Source: Sphingopyxis sp. H050
GTDB lineage: Bacteria; Pseudomonadota; Alphaproteobacteria; Sphingomonadales; Sphingomonadaceae
NCBI RefSeq assembly: GCF_001468265.1
Contig: NZ_LNRZ01000001.1
Location: 372,001-436,000, forward strand
Length of the DNA: 64,000 nucleotides
Direction of reading: 5' to 3'
The notes below the pieces were generated by a model. That model saw only the letters and a list, made by a program, of their open reading frames with translations. It was not told the DNA's origin and ran no database searches. Position numbers and translations under genes: made by a program. This document shows positions 32,851 through 40,643 of the stretch, one piece after another. The first letter of the stretch is position 1. Every line of letters starts with the position of its first letter.

Positions 32851-33552
32851 CTACTTCTTGCGCCACCCGCCGTCGCGCGCCGCGCGCTCGGCGTCGGCGT
32901 CCAGCGGATCGCCCGCCATCATCGCGGAGGCGGCTGCTGCAAGCTCGCCCGACGACGCCTGCCGGTAGTCCGATCCCGCCTGTCCCTGCAGCGTCCGCTC
33001 GAGCTGCCAGCGACCTTCCTTGCGGCAGCCGATGCCGTCGAGGGTCGCGCTCTCGAAGCTGCGGCAGAAGCGGCCGTCCTTGTCTGCAAAGCTGAGCCCG
33101 ATCCGGACATCGGCGCCGGCCGGCTGATTCGACGCCAGCTGTGTGTCGAGCGCCTCGGCCAGCGGCCCGGCGGCGATCAGCGTTCCGTTCGACGTCGCGA
33201 CGTTCGGCGTCGGCGCCCAAGGCCGCGTGCCGACCGTAATGCCCAGCACAAGCGCCGCGGCCATCGCGCCCCAGTGGGTGGCGTCGAGCCGCCACCGTTT
33301 CGCTTCGCGCCGCGCGGCAAGGCTCGTGTCGACCGTTTCGCGGGTCGCCAGCAGCGCGCGCAGCCGTTCGGGAACGGGCTCCTCGGCGATCGGTGCGAAA
33401 TGGGCCGCAAGCTGCGCTTTCAGCGCCCGGTGCCGCACGATCTCGGCCGCGAGCGCGGTGTCGGTTTCGGCCTCGCGCTCGATCCGGCGCGCGGTCAGGT
33501 CGTCGAGCTCGCCATCCACATAGGCGGCAACGGTGGCGGGATCGAAACTCAT
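32851..33552 (-). CDS. Membrane-bound anti-sigma factor
   Basis: This 233-residue protein begins with a sigma-binding type segment (VAAYVDGELDDLTARRIE). It has one membrane helix at about residues 95-112 (HWGAMAAALVLGITVG) and an extracytoplasmic domain with two cysteines (FCRSF and GIGC). The start overlaps the stop of the ECF sigma gene by four bases, the usual sigma/anti-sigma coupling. The N-terminal domain lacks the zinc HxxxCxxC motif. Release could involve proteolysis, and a subtilisin-like gene is encoded divergently next door, but a link is inference. Confidence 0.88.
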   Translation of the reverse strand: MSFDPATVAAYVDGELDDLTARRIEREAETDTALAAEIVRHRALKAQLAAHFAPIAEEPVPERLRALLATRETVDTSLAARREAKRWRLDATHWGAMAAALVLGITVGTRPWAPTPNVATSNGTLIAAGPLAEALDTQLASNQPAGADVRIGLSFADKDGRFCRSFESATLDGIGCRKEGRWQLERTLQGQAGSDYRQASSGELAAAASAMMAGDPLDADAERAARDGGWRKK

Positions 33553-34037
33553 GCCGCTTCTCCCAGCAAATTCATCAACGTCTCGCGTCCGCGTGCGAGG
33601 CGCGAGGTCACAGTGCCGATCGGCACCTCCAGTATCTCGGCCGCCTCGCGATAGGCATAGCCCTCGACGAGGACCAGCATCACCACTTCGCGCTGTTCGT
33701 CGGGTAGCCGCGCCATCGCGCCGTCGACGTCGCCGCGCAGCGTTCCCGCCTCGACTTCGGCCGCGCCGTCGCCCGCGATCTGGGTGACGGCGTCGTCGAT
33801 CGGCGCATGGATGCCGCGCCGGGTCGCGGCCCGGCGATCGTCGATCCAGAGGTTGCGGGTAATGCGGTACATCCAGCTATCCAGTCTCGTTCCTTGTTGC
33901 CACTGATCGCGCGACTTCAACGCGCGTTCGATCGCCGCCTGGCACAAATCGTCGGCATCGTTGGCGTCGCGCGCCAGCCCGCGCGCAAAACGGCGCAGCC
34001 GGGGCAGCAGTTCGATCAGTTCCTCTTCGAAGCGCAT
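33549..34037 (-). CDS. ECF RNA polymerase sigma factor
   Basis: The 162-residue protein has sigma region 2 (FARGLARDANDADDLCQAAI, then WMYRITRNLWID) and region 4 (LPDEQREVVMLVLVEGYAYR with AEILEVPIGTVTSRLARGRE). No regions 1 or 3 are present, as expected for ECF type. It is co-transcribed with its anti-sigma partner and divergent from the subtilase gene across 110 bases holding a perfect inverted repeat. Target genes are not known, but the divergent pair is the natural first guess. Confidence 0.95.
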   Translation of the reverse strand: MRFEEELIELLPRLRRFARGLARDANDADDLCQAAIERALKSRDQWQQGTRLDSWMYRITRNLWIDDRRAATRRGIHAPIDDAVTQIAGDGAAEVEAGTLRGDVDGAMARLPDEQREVVMLVLVEGYAYREAAEILEVPIGTVTSRLARGRETLMNLLGEAA

Positions 34038-34061
34038 CGTCGCCTTTTCTCGCCGTTCGCA

Positions 34062-34093
34062 GGAAGAAACGATGCGCTTCTATCGTTTCTTCC
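34062..34093. promoter_or_regulatory. Perfect 12-bp inverted repeat in the ECF sigma / subtilase divergent promoter
   Basis: GGAAGAAACGAT (34062-34073) is repeated exactly in inverted form (34082-34093), with an 8-bp spacer. The dyad lies 25 bases from the sigma start and 55 from the protease start. It could be an operator, or hold back-to-back ECF promoter elements, since each arm starts with GGAA. There is no T-run, so a terminator is unlikely. Confidence 0.7.
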
Positions 34094-34147
34094 GCATCGT
34101 GATAAATTTTTCTGCATCGGCTTCGCGGCCGCCGCGTATGAGGGTCA

Positions 34148-35425
34148 ATGATGCGAGTAACCGCCATCCTGTTGCTGATTGCGAGTCTGCTCCTGATTTC
34201 AGTCGGGATCGGGCAGAAGGTCTCGGCGCAGGTCGCGCTGCCGCCGGTGCAGCTGCCCGATGCGGCGCGAACGATCCCGCCGCTGCCGAGCGTGGGCGCC
34301 GATCCGCTGATCACCGTTGCCGATACGCTCGCCGACGTCCGTCTCAACCGTATCGCCGCGCTCGTCCGTGGCCATCGCGACAGCATCGAGCTCGACGAGC
34401 GCGGCGAGCCCGCGGTGCGCGGCGTCCTCGTCGCGACCGGCATCGACGACGCGATGGTGGCGAGCGCGGCGAAACAGGGCTTTGCGCTGATCGACCGCGA
34501 ACATGTCGAGGGGCTCGACCTCGATATCGCGCGCTTCCGCGTGCCCGAGGGGCGCAGCCTCGCCCGCGCGCGCAAACAGCTCGCGAAACTGCTCCCGGCC
34601 GCCGAGGTCGATGTCGACAATATCTATTTCGCCAGCGGACCCGGCGGCGCGTTGTCCGGTGCCGCGCTCGCGGCGCCCTCGGCAGGTGGCGCGGCATCGC
34701 TCGGCCTGATCGACGGCGGCGTCGCGGCGCACCCGTCGCTCGGTGGCCGGGTCGAGCAGCGCGGCTTCGCCAGGGGGGCGCCCGCGGCCAGCAAGCACGG
34801 CACGGCGGTCGCGTCGCTGCTGATCGGCAACGGCGCGGTCCGCGGCAGCGCGCCGGGGCAGCGTCTACGCGCGGCCGATGTCTATGGCAGCGATCCCGCG
34901 GGCGGCAACGCCAGCGCAATCGCGCGCGCGCTCGGCTGGCTCGCCCAAGGCGGCGTCGCGGTGACGACGATCAGCTTGGTGGGCCCCGACAACAAGCTGC
35001 TCGCGGCGGCGATCCAGCGCGCGCAGCAGCGCGGCATGCTGGTCGTCGCGGCGGTCGGCAACGACGGACCAGCGGCGCCGCCCGCCTATCCGGCCTCCTA
35101 CCGCGGGGTCTTTGCGGTGACCGGCGTCGACGCCAAGGATCGCGTGCTTCCCGAGGCGGGGCGAGCGCTCCATGTCGATTTCGCGGCGCCGGGCGACGCC
35201 GTGCTCGCCGCGACCGGCGCCGCGTCGAGTGAGCGGCTGCGCGGGACGTCCTTCGCCGCCCCGCTCGTCGCCGGACGCCTCGCGCTCCGTTACCCGGCCC
35301 CGGGCATCGACCGCATCGGCCCGGCGGTCGCCGCGATGGTGATGGAGGCGCGCGATCTCGGCAAGAAGGGCCGCGACAAGCTTTACGGCCACGGCCTGAT
35401 TTGCGGCACCTGCGGCGGCCGCTGA
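34148..35425 (+). CDS. Exported subtilisin-like (S8) serine protease
   Basis: The 425-residue protein has an N-terminal hydrophobic segment that may be a signal peptide or anchor (AILLLIASLLLISVGIG). A propeptide-like region runs to about residue 170, and the S8 catalytic domain follows with Asp189 (LGLIDGG), His217 (SKHGTAVAS) and Ser368 (RGTSFAAPL). The oxyanion region AAVGNDGP is present. The catalytic domain is short for the family. Start is ATG 34148 or 34151, with GAGGG upstream. It is divergent from the ECF sigma operon and followed by a glycine-rich exported protein. The substrate is unknown; the anti-sigma factor is a testable candidate. Confidence 0.92.
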   Translation: MMRVTAILLLIASLLLISVGIGQKVSAQVALPPVQLPDAARTIPPLPSVGADPLITVADTLADVRLNRIAALVRGHRDSIELDERGEPAVRGVLVATGIDDAMVASAAKQGFALIDREHVEGLDLDIARFRVPEGRSLARARKQLAKLLPAAEVDVDNIYFASGPGGALSGAALAAPSAGGAASLGLIDGGVAAHPSLGGRVEQRGFARGAPAASKHGTAVASLLIGNGAVRGSAPGQRLRAADVYGSDPAGGNASAIARALGWLAQGGVAVTTISLVGPDNKLLAAAIQRAQQRGMLVVAAVGNDGPAAPPAYPASYRGVFAVTGVDAKDRVLPEAGRALHVDFAAPGDAVLAATGAASSERLRGTSFAAPLVAGRLALRYPAPGIDRIGPAVAAMVMEARDLGKKGRDKLYGHGLICGTCGGR

Positions 35426-35426
35426 A

Positions 35427-35455
35427 CGTCCCTTCGCCGGGATGACGAAGGGACG
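35427..35455 (+). terminator. Hairpin after the subtilase gene
   Basis: A perfect 10-bp stem (CGTCCCTTCG / CGAAGGGACG) with a 9-base loop begins two bases after the subtilase stop. A T-run occurs only some 20 bases later, so it may be a weak terminator or a transcript-protecting hairpin before the next gene. Confidence 0.45.
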
Positions 35456-35557
35456 TATCGCCGGGCGCGCACAAATTTTTTCGGAAGAAAATCGAACGCG
35501 CCCTCGTTCTCTCCTCAGGCCCACCCCCTCCGGGCCGCACATTCAGGAGTAGGACAA

Positions 35558-36421
35558 ATGGCAAATCGTATTTTCATCTCGGCCATCGCGCTCGCTGCGT
35601 CGGCCATGGCTTTCTCGGCTCCGGCCTCGGCGCAGCTACTCGGCGGCAGCGGCGGGCTTGGCGGCAACCTCGGCGGTACGCTGGGCGGGACGCTCGGCAA
35701 CCCCACCGGTCCGATTGGCAGCACCATCGGTTCGACCGGCGACATCGCCGGTTCGGGTCGCGGCGACGCGAGCGTCGATCGGCGCTCGGGCCGCGTGCAG
35801 GGCAAGGGCGGCGCTGATGCCAGCGGCCGCGGCTCGCTGGACGGCAACGGCAATCTGATCGGCAACACGATCGGCGGCAGCGCCAATGGTTCGGGCAGCG
35901 CCTCGGGCAACGGCAGCCTCGACGCCCAGCTGGTCGGCACCGACGCCGTCGGTCAGACCGCCCGCGGCGCCATCGGCGCCGCCCGCGACAGCGCCTCGAC
36001 CGTCGCTGGGACTGCGCGCGGCGCGGTGGGCAAGGTCCGTGATCAGGCCGGCGGCACGCTGTCGGGCGTTTCAGGGACCGCGAGCGGCGCGGGTTCGGCC
36101 GCGGGCAGCTTTCAGGGCAGCCTCGGCCAGCTTGCGGCCGCGGGCAGCGGTGCCGCCAGCGGTAACGGCATGTTCGCCGTTGCCCCCGGCATGCCCGTCA
36201 CCGACCCGCGCGGTAAGGTGATCGGCTATGTCCAGGAGCTGCGCCAGACCGGCCGCGGTGTCGTGCAGGCGGTGACGGTCGAGGTCGGCAACCGCGTCGC
36301 GACGCTTCCGGCGGCGAACTTCGCCGGGTCGGGCGATGTGCTCGTCACGGGCATGACCAAGGGCCAGCTCAAGAACGCCGCCGAGCAGCAGCAGGACGCG
36401 CAGGCGCAGTCCGCCGAATAA
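35558..36421 (+). CDS. Glycine-rich exported protein, PRC-barrel-like C-terminus
   Basis: The 287-residue protein has a clear signal peptide (FISAIALAASAMAFSAPASAQ) and then low-complexity Gly/Ser/Ala/Thr sequence with GGNLGGTLGG-type runs and repeated RGA segments. The last 80 residues, with PVTDPRGKVIGYVQEL and VATLPAANF, resemble a PRC-barrel-like beta unit. Function is not recognised; a cell-envelope or surface role is likely. AGGAGTAGG supplies a strong ribosome binding site before the ATG. It lies 132 bases after the subtilase gene and before a good terminator. Confidence 0.8.
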   Translation: MANRIFISAIALAASAMAFSAPASAQLLGGSGGLGGNLGGTLGGTLGNPTGPIGSTIGSTGDIAGSGRGDASVDRRSGRVQGKGGADASGRGSLDGNGNLIGNTIGGSANGSGSASGNGSLDAQLVGTDAVGQTARGAIGAARDSASTVAGTARGAVGKVRDQAGGTLSGVSGTASGAGSAAGSFQGSLGQLAAAGSGAASGNGMFAVAPGMPVTDPRGKVIGYVQELRQTGRGVVQAVTVEVGNRVATLPAANFAGSGDVLVTGMTKGQLKNAAEQQQDAQAQSAE

Positions 36422-36470
36422 CCGATAGATGGGGCGGCCGTCGCGCTCACCGCGACGGCCGATATCTGGG

Positions 36471-36500
36471 CGGGCTGCCTTCGCAGCCCGTCCCTTTTTG
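36471..36500 (+). terminator. Rho-independent terminator of the glycine-rich gene
   Basis: An 8-bp stem CGGGCTGC / GCAGCCCG with a CTTC loop (36471-36490) is followed by TCCCTTTTT. A second 10-bp stem sits just before it at 36436-36460. Confidence 0.85.
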
Positions 36501-36809
36501 TTTTCCGTCGCATGGAAAAGCATCCGGGGGGCGGGGCCTTTCGGCCGCTCCGCCCCCCGTTTGCATCGGGGGCAAGTGGGGATTTCCGGAGTGGGGGCAG
36601 GGGACATCAGGGACCAGACTGATGTCCCCCACCGCTCCATTGAGCGGAACACTCGGGAACATCTGATACTATACAAGCCGCGTGCCAATTTGCCGGCTTC
36701 GGGGATTTTGGCGGGAGACGCTGGTTAGCAATTCCTTACCGCTCCTGCGCCCTGTCAAAATTCCCGACATCCGCCGGTTCATTTTCGTTCAGGAAGCGTT
36801 CAGCCGATT

Positions 36810-36825
36810 GACTACATTTGTAGTC
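36810..36825 (+). promoter_or_regulatory. BlaI/MecI-type operator overlapping a -35 element
   Basis: GACTACA and TGTAGTC are exact inverted arms around a TT spacer, giving the TACAnnTGTA core typical of BlaI/MecI operators. It overlaps a TTGACT -35-like hexamer (36808-36813) 50 bases before the BlaI-like gene, so autorepression is expected. Confidence 0.8.
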
Positions 36826-36862
36826 GTATTGCAGATCAGCGCCGATGGGAGGGGTTTCCGGC

Positions 36863-37231
36863 ATGGCGGAAAGAGCAAGCGACTCGGAGATGCAGGTGCT
36901 GTCGGCCCTGTGGGAGAAAGCCCCGCAGACCGCCGCCGACCTGACCCAGCGCATCGGCAAGATCAACGGCTGGACGCAGGCGACGGTGAAGACGCTGCTT
37001 GCACGGCTCGTCCAGAAGGGCGCGGTTACGGCCGAGGCCGATGGCCGCCGCTATCTCTACAGCCCAGCGGTCGAACGCGCCGACGCCGTCGGTGAGGAAT
37101 CGCAGCGCTTCGTCGACCGCCTCTTCGGCGGCCGCGTCAGCCCGCTGATCGCGCATCTTGCTGAGCGTGAAGCCTTATCGGACAGCGACATTGCCGAAAT
37201 CGAGGCCCTGCTCCGGAAGCTCAAGTCATGA
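36863..37231 (+). CDS. BlaI/MecI/CopY-family transcriptional repressor
   Basis: The 122-residue protein has the BlaI winged-helix domain (ASDSEMQVLSALWEKAPQTA, then WTQATVKTLLARLVQKGAV) and a C-terminal dimerisation helix pair. In this family, release from DNA follows cleavage triggered by a BlaR1-type membrane peptidase, which is encoded directly downstream with a four-base overlap. Start is the ATG at 36863 with GGGAGGGG upstream; an ATG at 36845 lies inside that region. It likely binds the palindrome at 36810-36825. Confidence 0.93.
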   Translation: MAERASDSEMQVLSALWEKAPQTAADLTQRIGKINGWTQATVKTLLARLVQKGAVTAEADGRRYLYSPAVERADAVGEESQRFVDRLFGGRVSPLIAHLAEREALSDSDIAEIEALLRKLKS

Positions 37232-38919
37232 GCGCCGCCATGGTCCTGCAGGTCTGGGGTGACACGATGGTCACCACCGCGGCCCTCGTCCTCGCGGTCC
37301 TTTTGATCCGCAAGCCCTTTGCGCGCCATTTCGGCCCGCAGCTCACCTATATGCTCTGGCTCGTGCCGGCGTTGCGGCTGTTCCTGCCGCCGCTGCCCTT
37401 CGCCGATGCGGTGCCGGTCGCCGCGGCGCAGCCCGCCAGCGAGGCGGTGTTCCTGGTGCCGGTCGACGCGCTGGCCGATGCGCCGGTCGCGGCCGGGCCG
37501 CTCTGGTCCTTCGCAGACCTTGTGCCTTATATCTTTGCGATCTGGATGGCGGGGGTCGCTTTCGTGCTGGTCGCGGCCTGGCTGTCGCACCGCCGCTTCC
37601 GCCGCGAGGTGCTCGGCGCCGCGGTCGAACTGGAACCGATCGGCAAGATTCGGCTGGTGATGACCGATATGGTCGACGGCCCGGTCGCTTTCGGCCTCTG
37701 GAACCGCTTCGTCGCCGTGCCGCATGATTTCTTCGCCCGCTACGCCGCCGAGGAGCGCGCACTGGCGATCGATCACGAGCTGGCGCACCATCGCCACGGC
37801 GACCTGTGGGCGAATGCCGCCGCGCTGCTGCTGCTCGCGTCGCAATGGTTCAACCCCTTTGCCTGGCGCGCGATCCGTGCCTTCCGTTTCGATCAGGAGG
37901 CGGCGTGCGACGCGCGTGTCCTGACGATGTCCGACGCCGCGCCCCGCCATTTGCGGACCGCGCGCTACGCCACCGCGATCGCCAAGGCGGCGGTGGGCTC
38001 CCGCCTGTCGCTCGCCGCGCCGATGGCGGTCCATGACAATCTGCAGGAGAGACTGACGATGCTGACCAGGGAGGATATTTCAAAGAAGCGGGGTCTGATC
38101 GGCAAGCTGCTGGTCGGCGGGGCGACGCTTGCGGTGCTTACGACGACCGCGACGCTGATTCCCGCCGCGACGGCGAGCGCGCAGGCCGACATCGCCGAGC
38201 CGCCGGCGCCGCCCGAGGCGCCGCTGCCGCCCGAAGCGCCCGCTGCCCCCGAAGCACCCGAAGCACCCGGCTTCATGGTCTTCACCGAACATGCCGACGG
38301 CGATGCGGGCACCGATAAGGACGGCAAGAAGCGCGAAGTCCGCCGCATCGTCATCCGTCAAAGCGGCGAGGGTGAGGGCAAGGATCACCCCGCGGTGATG
38401 TTCGCGCCCACCGATGGGAAGATGAAGCGCATCGAAATCCGCACCCCCGGCGGCCTGTCGCGCGATGATGTGATTGCGACGCTGAAGGAACAGGGCATCG
38501 CCGGTGCGCAGGCGGAGGCGATCGCCGACAAGCTGGAGGCGAAGCGCCGCGAGCGCATTCGCACCGTCATGGCGCCGATGCCCCCGATGGCGCCTCTGCC
38601 GCCGATGGCGATTATGCCCCATGGCGCGTGGAAGTCGCCCGATGGCAAGGCGATGGTGATGGGCAAGTGCGGCGACGGATCGAAGCCCGCGCCGATCGTC
38701 AACCGCGAAGAGGTCGACGGCAACAAGCGCGAGCACATCTACATGATCCGCTGCGGCGATACTGCCGAAACCAAGGCGGCGCGGCTCTCGGCGCTCAAGA
38801 AGGCGCGCGAGGGATTCGACAAGGGCCGCACGGCGCAGGGCCTGTCGGACGAGATGCGCGCGAAGGTCGCCGCCGACCTCGACAAGGCGATCGCCGACCT
38901 CGAAAAAGCGGGCAACTGA
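37228..38919 (+). CDS. BlaR1-like M56 membrane metallopeptidase with non-penicillin-binding C-terminus
   Basis: The 563-residue protein has membrane helices in the first 130 residues and the M56 zinc site H183-E184-LA-H187, followed by FDQEAACDARV. Another helix lies near residues 290-315 (LIGKLLVGGATLAVL). The C-terminal 250 residues begin with a PPEAP-rich linker and then a charged, Met/Pro-containing region. They carry no penicillin-binding SxxK/KTG domain. It probably senses an envelope signal other than beta-lactams and inactivates the BlaI partner. It is co-transcribed with blaI and ends at a strong terminator. Confidence 0.88.
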   Translation: MSAAMVLQVWGDTMVTTAALVLAVLLIRKPFARHFGPQLTYMLWLVPALRLFLPPLPFADAVPVAAAQPASEAVFLVPVDALADAPVAAGPLWSFADLVPYIFAIWMAGVAFVLVAAWLSHRRFRREVLGAAVELEPIGKIRLVMTDMVDGPVAFGLWNRFVAVPHDFFARYAAEERALAIDHELAHHRHGDLWANAAALLLLASQWFNPFAWRAIRAFRFDQEAACDARVLTMSDAAPRHLRTARYATAIAKAAVGSRLSLAAPMAVHDNLQERLTMLTREDISKKRGLIGKLLVGGATLAVLTTTATLIPAATASAQADIAEPPAPPEAPLPPEAPAAPEAPEAPGFMVFTEHADGDAGTDKDGKKREVRRIVIRQSGEGEGKDHPAVMFAPTDGKMKRIEIRTPGGLSRDDVIATLKEQGIAGAQAEAIADKLEAKRRERIRTVMAPMPPMAPLPPMAIMPHGAWKSPDGKAMVMGKCGDGSKPAPIVNREEVDGNKREHIYMIRCGDTAETKAARLSALKKAREGFDKGRTAQGLSDEMRAKVAADLDKAIADLEKAGN

Positions 38920-38980
38920 CGGGCCAAGAGCTACCTGGCCGGCCCCCATTCCCCGGTGGGGCTGGCGGCAGGGGCGGGGA

Positions 38981-39011
38981 AAGGGAGCGGTTTCATGACC
39001 GCTCCCTTTTT
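38981..39011 (+). terminator. Rho-independent terminator after the BlaR1-like gene
   Basis: An 11-bp stem (AAGGGAGCGGT / ACCGCTCCCTT) with a TTCATG loop runs into a T-tract at 39007-39011. It separates the BlaI/BlaR1 unit from the MBL hydrolase gene. Confidence 0.9.
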
Positions 39012-39058
39012 CGCGTCCGCCCTTTTCCTTTGGCGGCGGCGATGCCACATGCAGGGGC

Positions 39059-39979
39059 ATGAGCGAAGAAAAGCCTTGGCCCGACACGATCCGCGCCGGC
39101 GATTGCGAACGGCATGAGCCGCTCGTCCGCCGCGTCCTCGCGCCGAACCCGTCGCCCTATACCTTCACCGGCACCCAGACCTGGATCGTCGGCGCGGGCA
39201 GCGACGTCGCGGTGATCGACCCCGGCCCGACGGGCAGCGGCATGAGCATCGGCGATCCGCCTGACGCGAACGGGCAGGGCCATGTCGACGCGATCCTGCG
39301 CGCCGTGGAAGGCCAGCGCGTCGCAGCCATCCTGTGCACCCACACCCACCGCGACCATTCGCCGGCCGCCGCGCCGCTCAAGGAAGCGACCGGCGCGCCG
39401 ATCATCGGCTGCGCCCCGCTCGCGCTTCGCGATGACGGCCCGCGCGCGGACTCGGCGTTCGACCCCGACTATGCCCCCGACCGCGTGCTCGCCGACGGCG
39501 AGCGTCTGTCGGGCGACGGCTGGACGCTCGAAGCCGTTGCGACGCCCGGCCACACCTCGAACCACCTCTGCTTCGGGCTTGTCGAAAGCGGCGCGCTCTT
39601 CACCGGCGATCATGTCATGGCTTGGTCGACCAGCGTCGTCAGCCCGCCAGACGGCGACATGGCGGCCTATATGGCGAGCCTCTCGAAGCTCTACGACCGT
39701 GACGACCGCGTTTATTATCCCGCGCACGGGCCGGCGGTGACCAAGCCGCGCCAGCTCGTCCGCGGCATGCTCGGGCATCGCAGGCAGCGCGAGCGCCAGA
39801 TCCTGCGCGAACTCGAAAAGGGCACGCACGTCATCCCCGATATGGTGAAGCATATGTACAAGGGACTCGACCCGCGCCTGACCGGCGCCGCCGGCCGCTC
39901 GGTGCTCGCGCATCTGCTCGACCTCGAACAGCGCGGTCAGGTTGCGCGCGCGGCCGACGAATGGCGGCTCCTTGCATGA
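39059..39979 (+). CDS. MBL-fold metallo-hydrolase
   Basis: The 306-residue protein has the metallo-beta-lactamase-fold metal motif H95-T-H97-R-D99-H100 and later ligands in TPGHTSNH and FTGDHVMAW. A C-terminal helical domain (HRRQRERQILRELEKGTHV, then LLDLEQRGQV) resembles LACTB2-type hydrolases and the winged-helix tails of that branch. A beta-lactamase function is not implied. Its substrate may be a thioester or RNA, and this is not determined. The next gene starts inside its stop (ATGA). Confidence 0.88.
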   Translation: MSEEKPWPDTIRAGDCERHEPLVRRVLAPNPSPYTFTGTQTWIVGAGSDVAVIDPGPTGSGMSIGDPPDANGQGHVDAILRAVEGQRVAAILCTHTHRDHSPAAAPLKEATGAPIIGCAPLALRDDGPRADSAFDPDYAPDRVLADGERLSGDGWTLEAVATPGHTSNHLCFGLVESGALFTGDHVMAWSTSVVSPPDGDMAAYMASLSKLYDRDDRVYYPAHGPAVTKPRQLVRGMLGHRRQRERQILRELEKGTHVIPDMVKHMYKGLDPRLTGAAGRSVLAHLLDLEQRGQVARAADEWRLLA

Positions 39980-40578
39980 ACCGTTCGCTGTTCCGCATCC
40001 TGGTCCTCGTCCTCTTGGGCGTGGCGCTCTTCCTCGGCTGGCGGGCGTGGCGCGACTGGCAGCGCGGCTATGATCCCGAGACCGTCGTCGCCGCGAGCCT
40101 CCAGGGCTTGCAGGAGCAGAATGTCCTCGTCCCCTTTACCGCGCGCTATGTGGCGGTCGTCACCTCGACACAGTCGCGGCTCGGGCTTGAGGCAAAGAAG
40201 ACGCTGATCATGCCCGGCACCGTGCGCTACGAACTCGACCTCGCGAAGCTGAAGCAATCCGATCTCGACTGGGACGCGGCGACCAATTCGCTCGGCATCA
40301 CCTTGCCGCCGCTCCGCCTCGCCGGACCCGAAATCGACCTCGACTCGATCAGCGAATATCGCGACGGCGTGATCCTGCTGACGCTGACCGACGCGGAAAA
40401 GACGCTCGACGCCGCGAACCGCAAGGCGGCGCAGGAAGAACTCATCAAGCAGGCGAAGGGCGCGACCCCGATGCGCCTCGCGCGCACCGCCGCCCGCAAC
40501 GCGGTCGAACAGAGCTTCGCGATGCCACTCAAGGCCGCCGGCATCGACGCGAACGTGACGGCGCGCTTCGCCGAGTGA
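39976..40578 (+). CDS. DUF4230 family membrane-anchored protein
   Basis: The 200-residue protein has one N-terminal membrane helix (FRILVLVLLGVALFLGW). A soluble domain matching DUF4230 follows, with LVPFTARYVAVVTS, then PGTVRYELDL and a C-terminal helix AARNAVEQSFAMPL. No function is known for the family. The ATG at 39976 overlaps the MBL gene stop, so the pair is translationally coupled. Confidence 0.85.
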   Translation: MNRSLFRILVLVLLGVALFLGWRAWRDWQRGYDPETVVAASLQGLQEQNVLVPFTARYVAVVTSTQSRLGLEAKKTLIMPGTVRYELDLAKLKQSDLDWDAATNSLGITLPPLRLAGPEIDLDSISEYRDGVILLTLTDAEKTLDAANRKAAQEELIKQAKGATPMRLARTAARNAVEQSFAMPLKAAGIDANVTARFAE

Positions 40579-40643
40579 AACGACTTTCCGCAGCCCGGCC
40601 GTTGCGATAGTCTCGCCGGCATTGGGGCAAAAGGGGCGTTCCG

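Larger units (their letters stand above)
36422..36862. other. Gene-free 441-bp stretch with several hairpins
   Basis: No credible gene is seen. It holds a 10-bp hairpin (36436-36460), the terminator at 36471-36500, and a G/C stem at 36525-36559 (CGGGGGGCGG with its complement). It also holds an 11-bp stem with GGGGACATCAG arms (36600-36629), a small CCGCTC stem (36632-36647), and finally the BlaI-type operator and promoter of the next gene. A 99-codon frame on the plus strand looks non-coding. Confidence 0.6.

Noticed and set aside
39059..39979. A beta-lactamase controlled by the BlaI/BlaR1 pair
   Set aside because: A strong terminator separates it from blaR1, it has no signal peptide, and the C-terminal domain fits LACTB2-type hydrolases.
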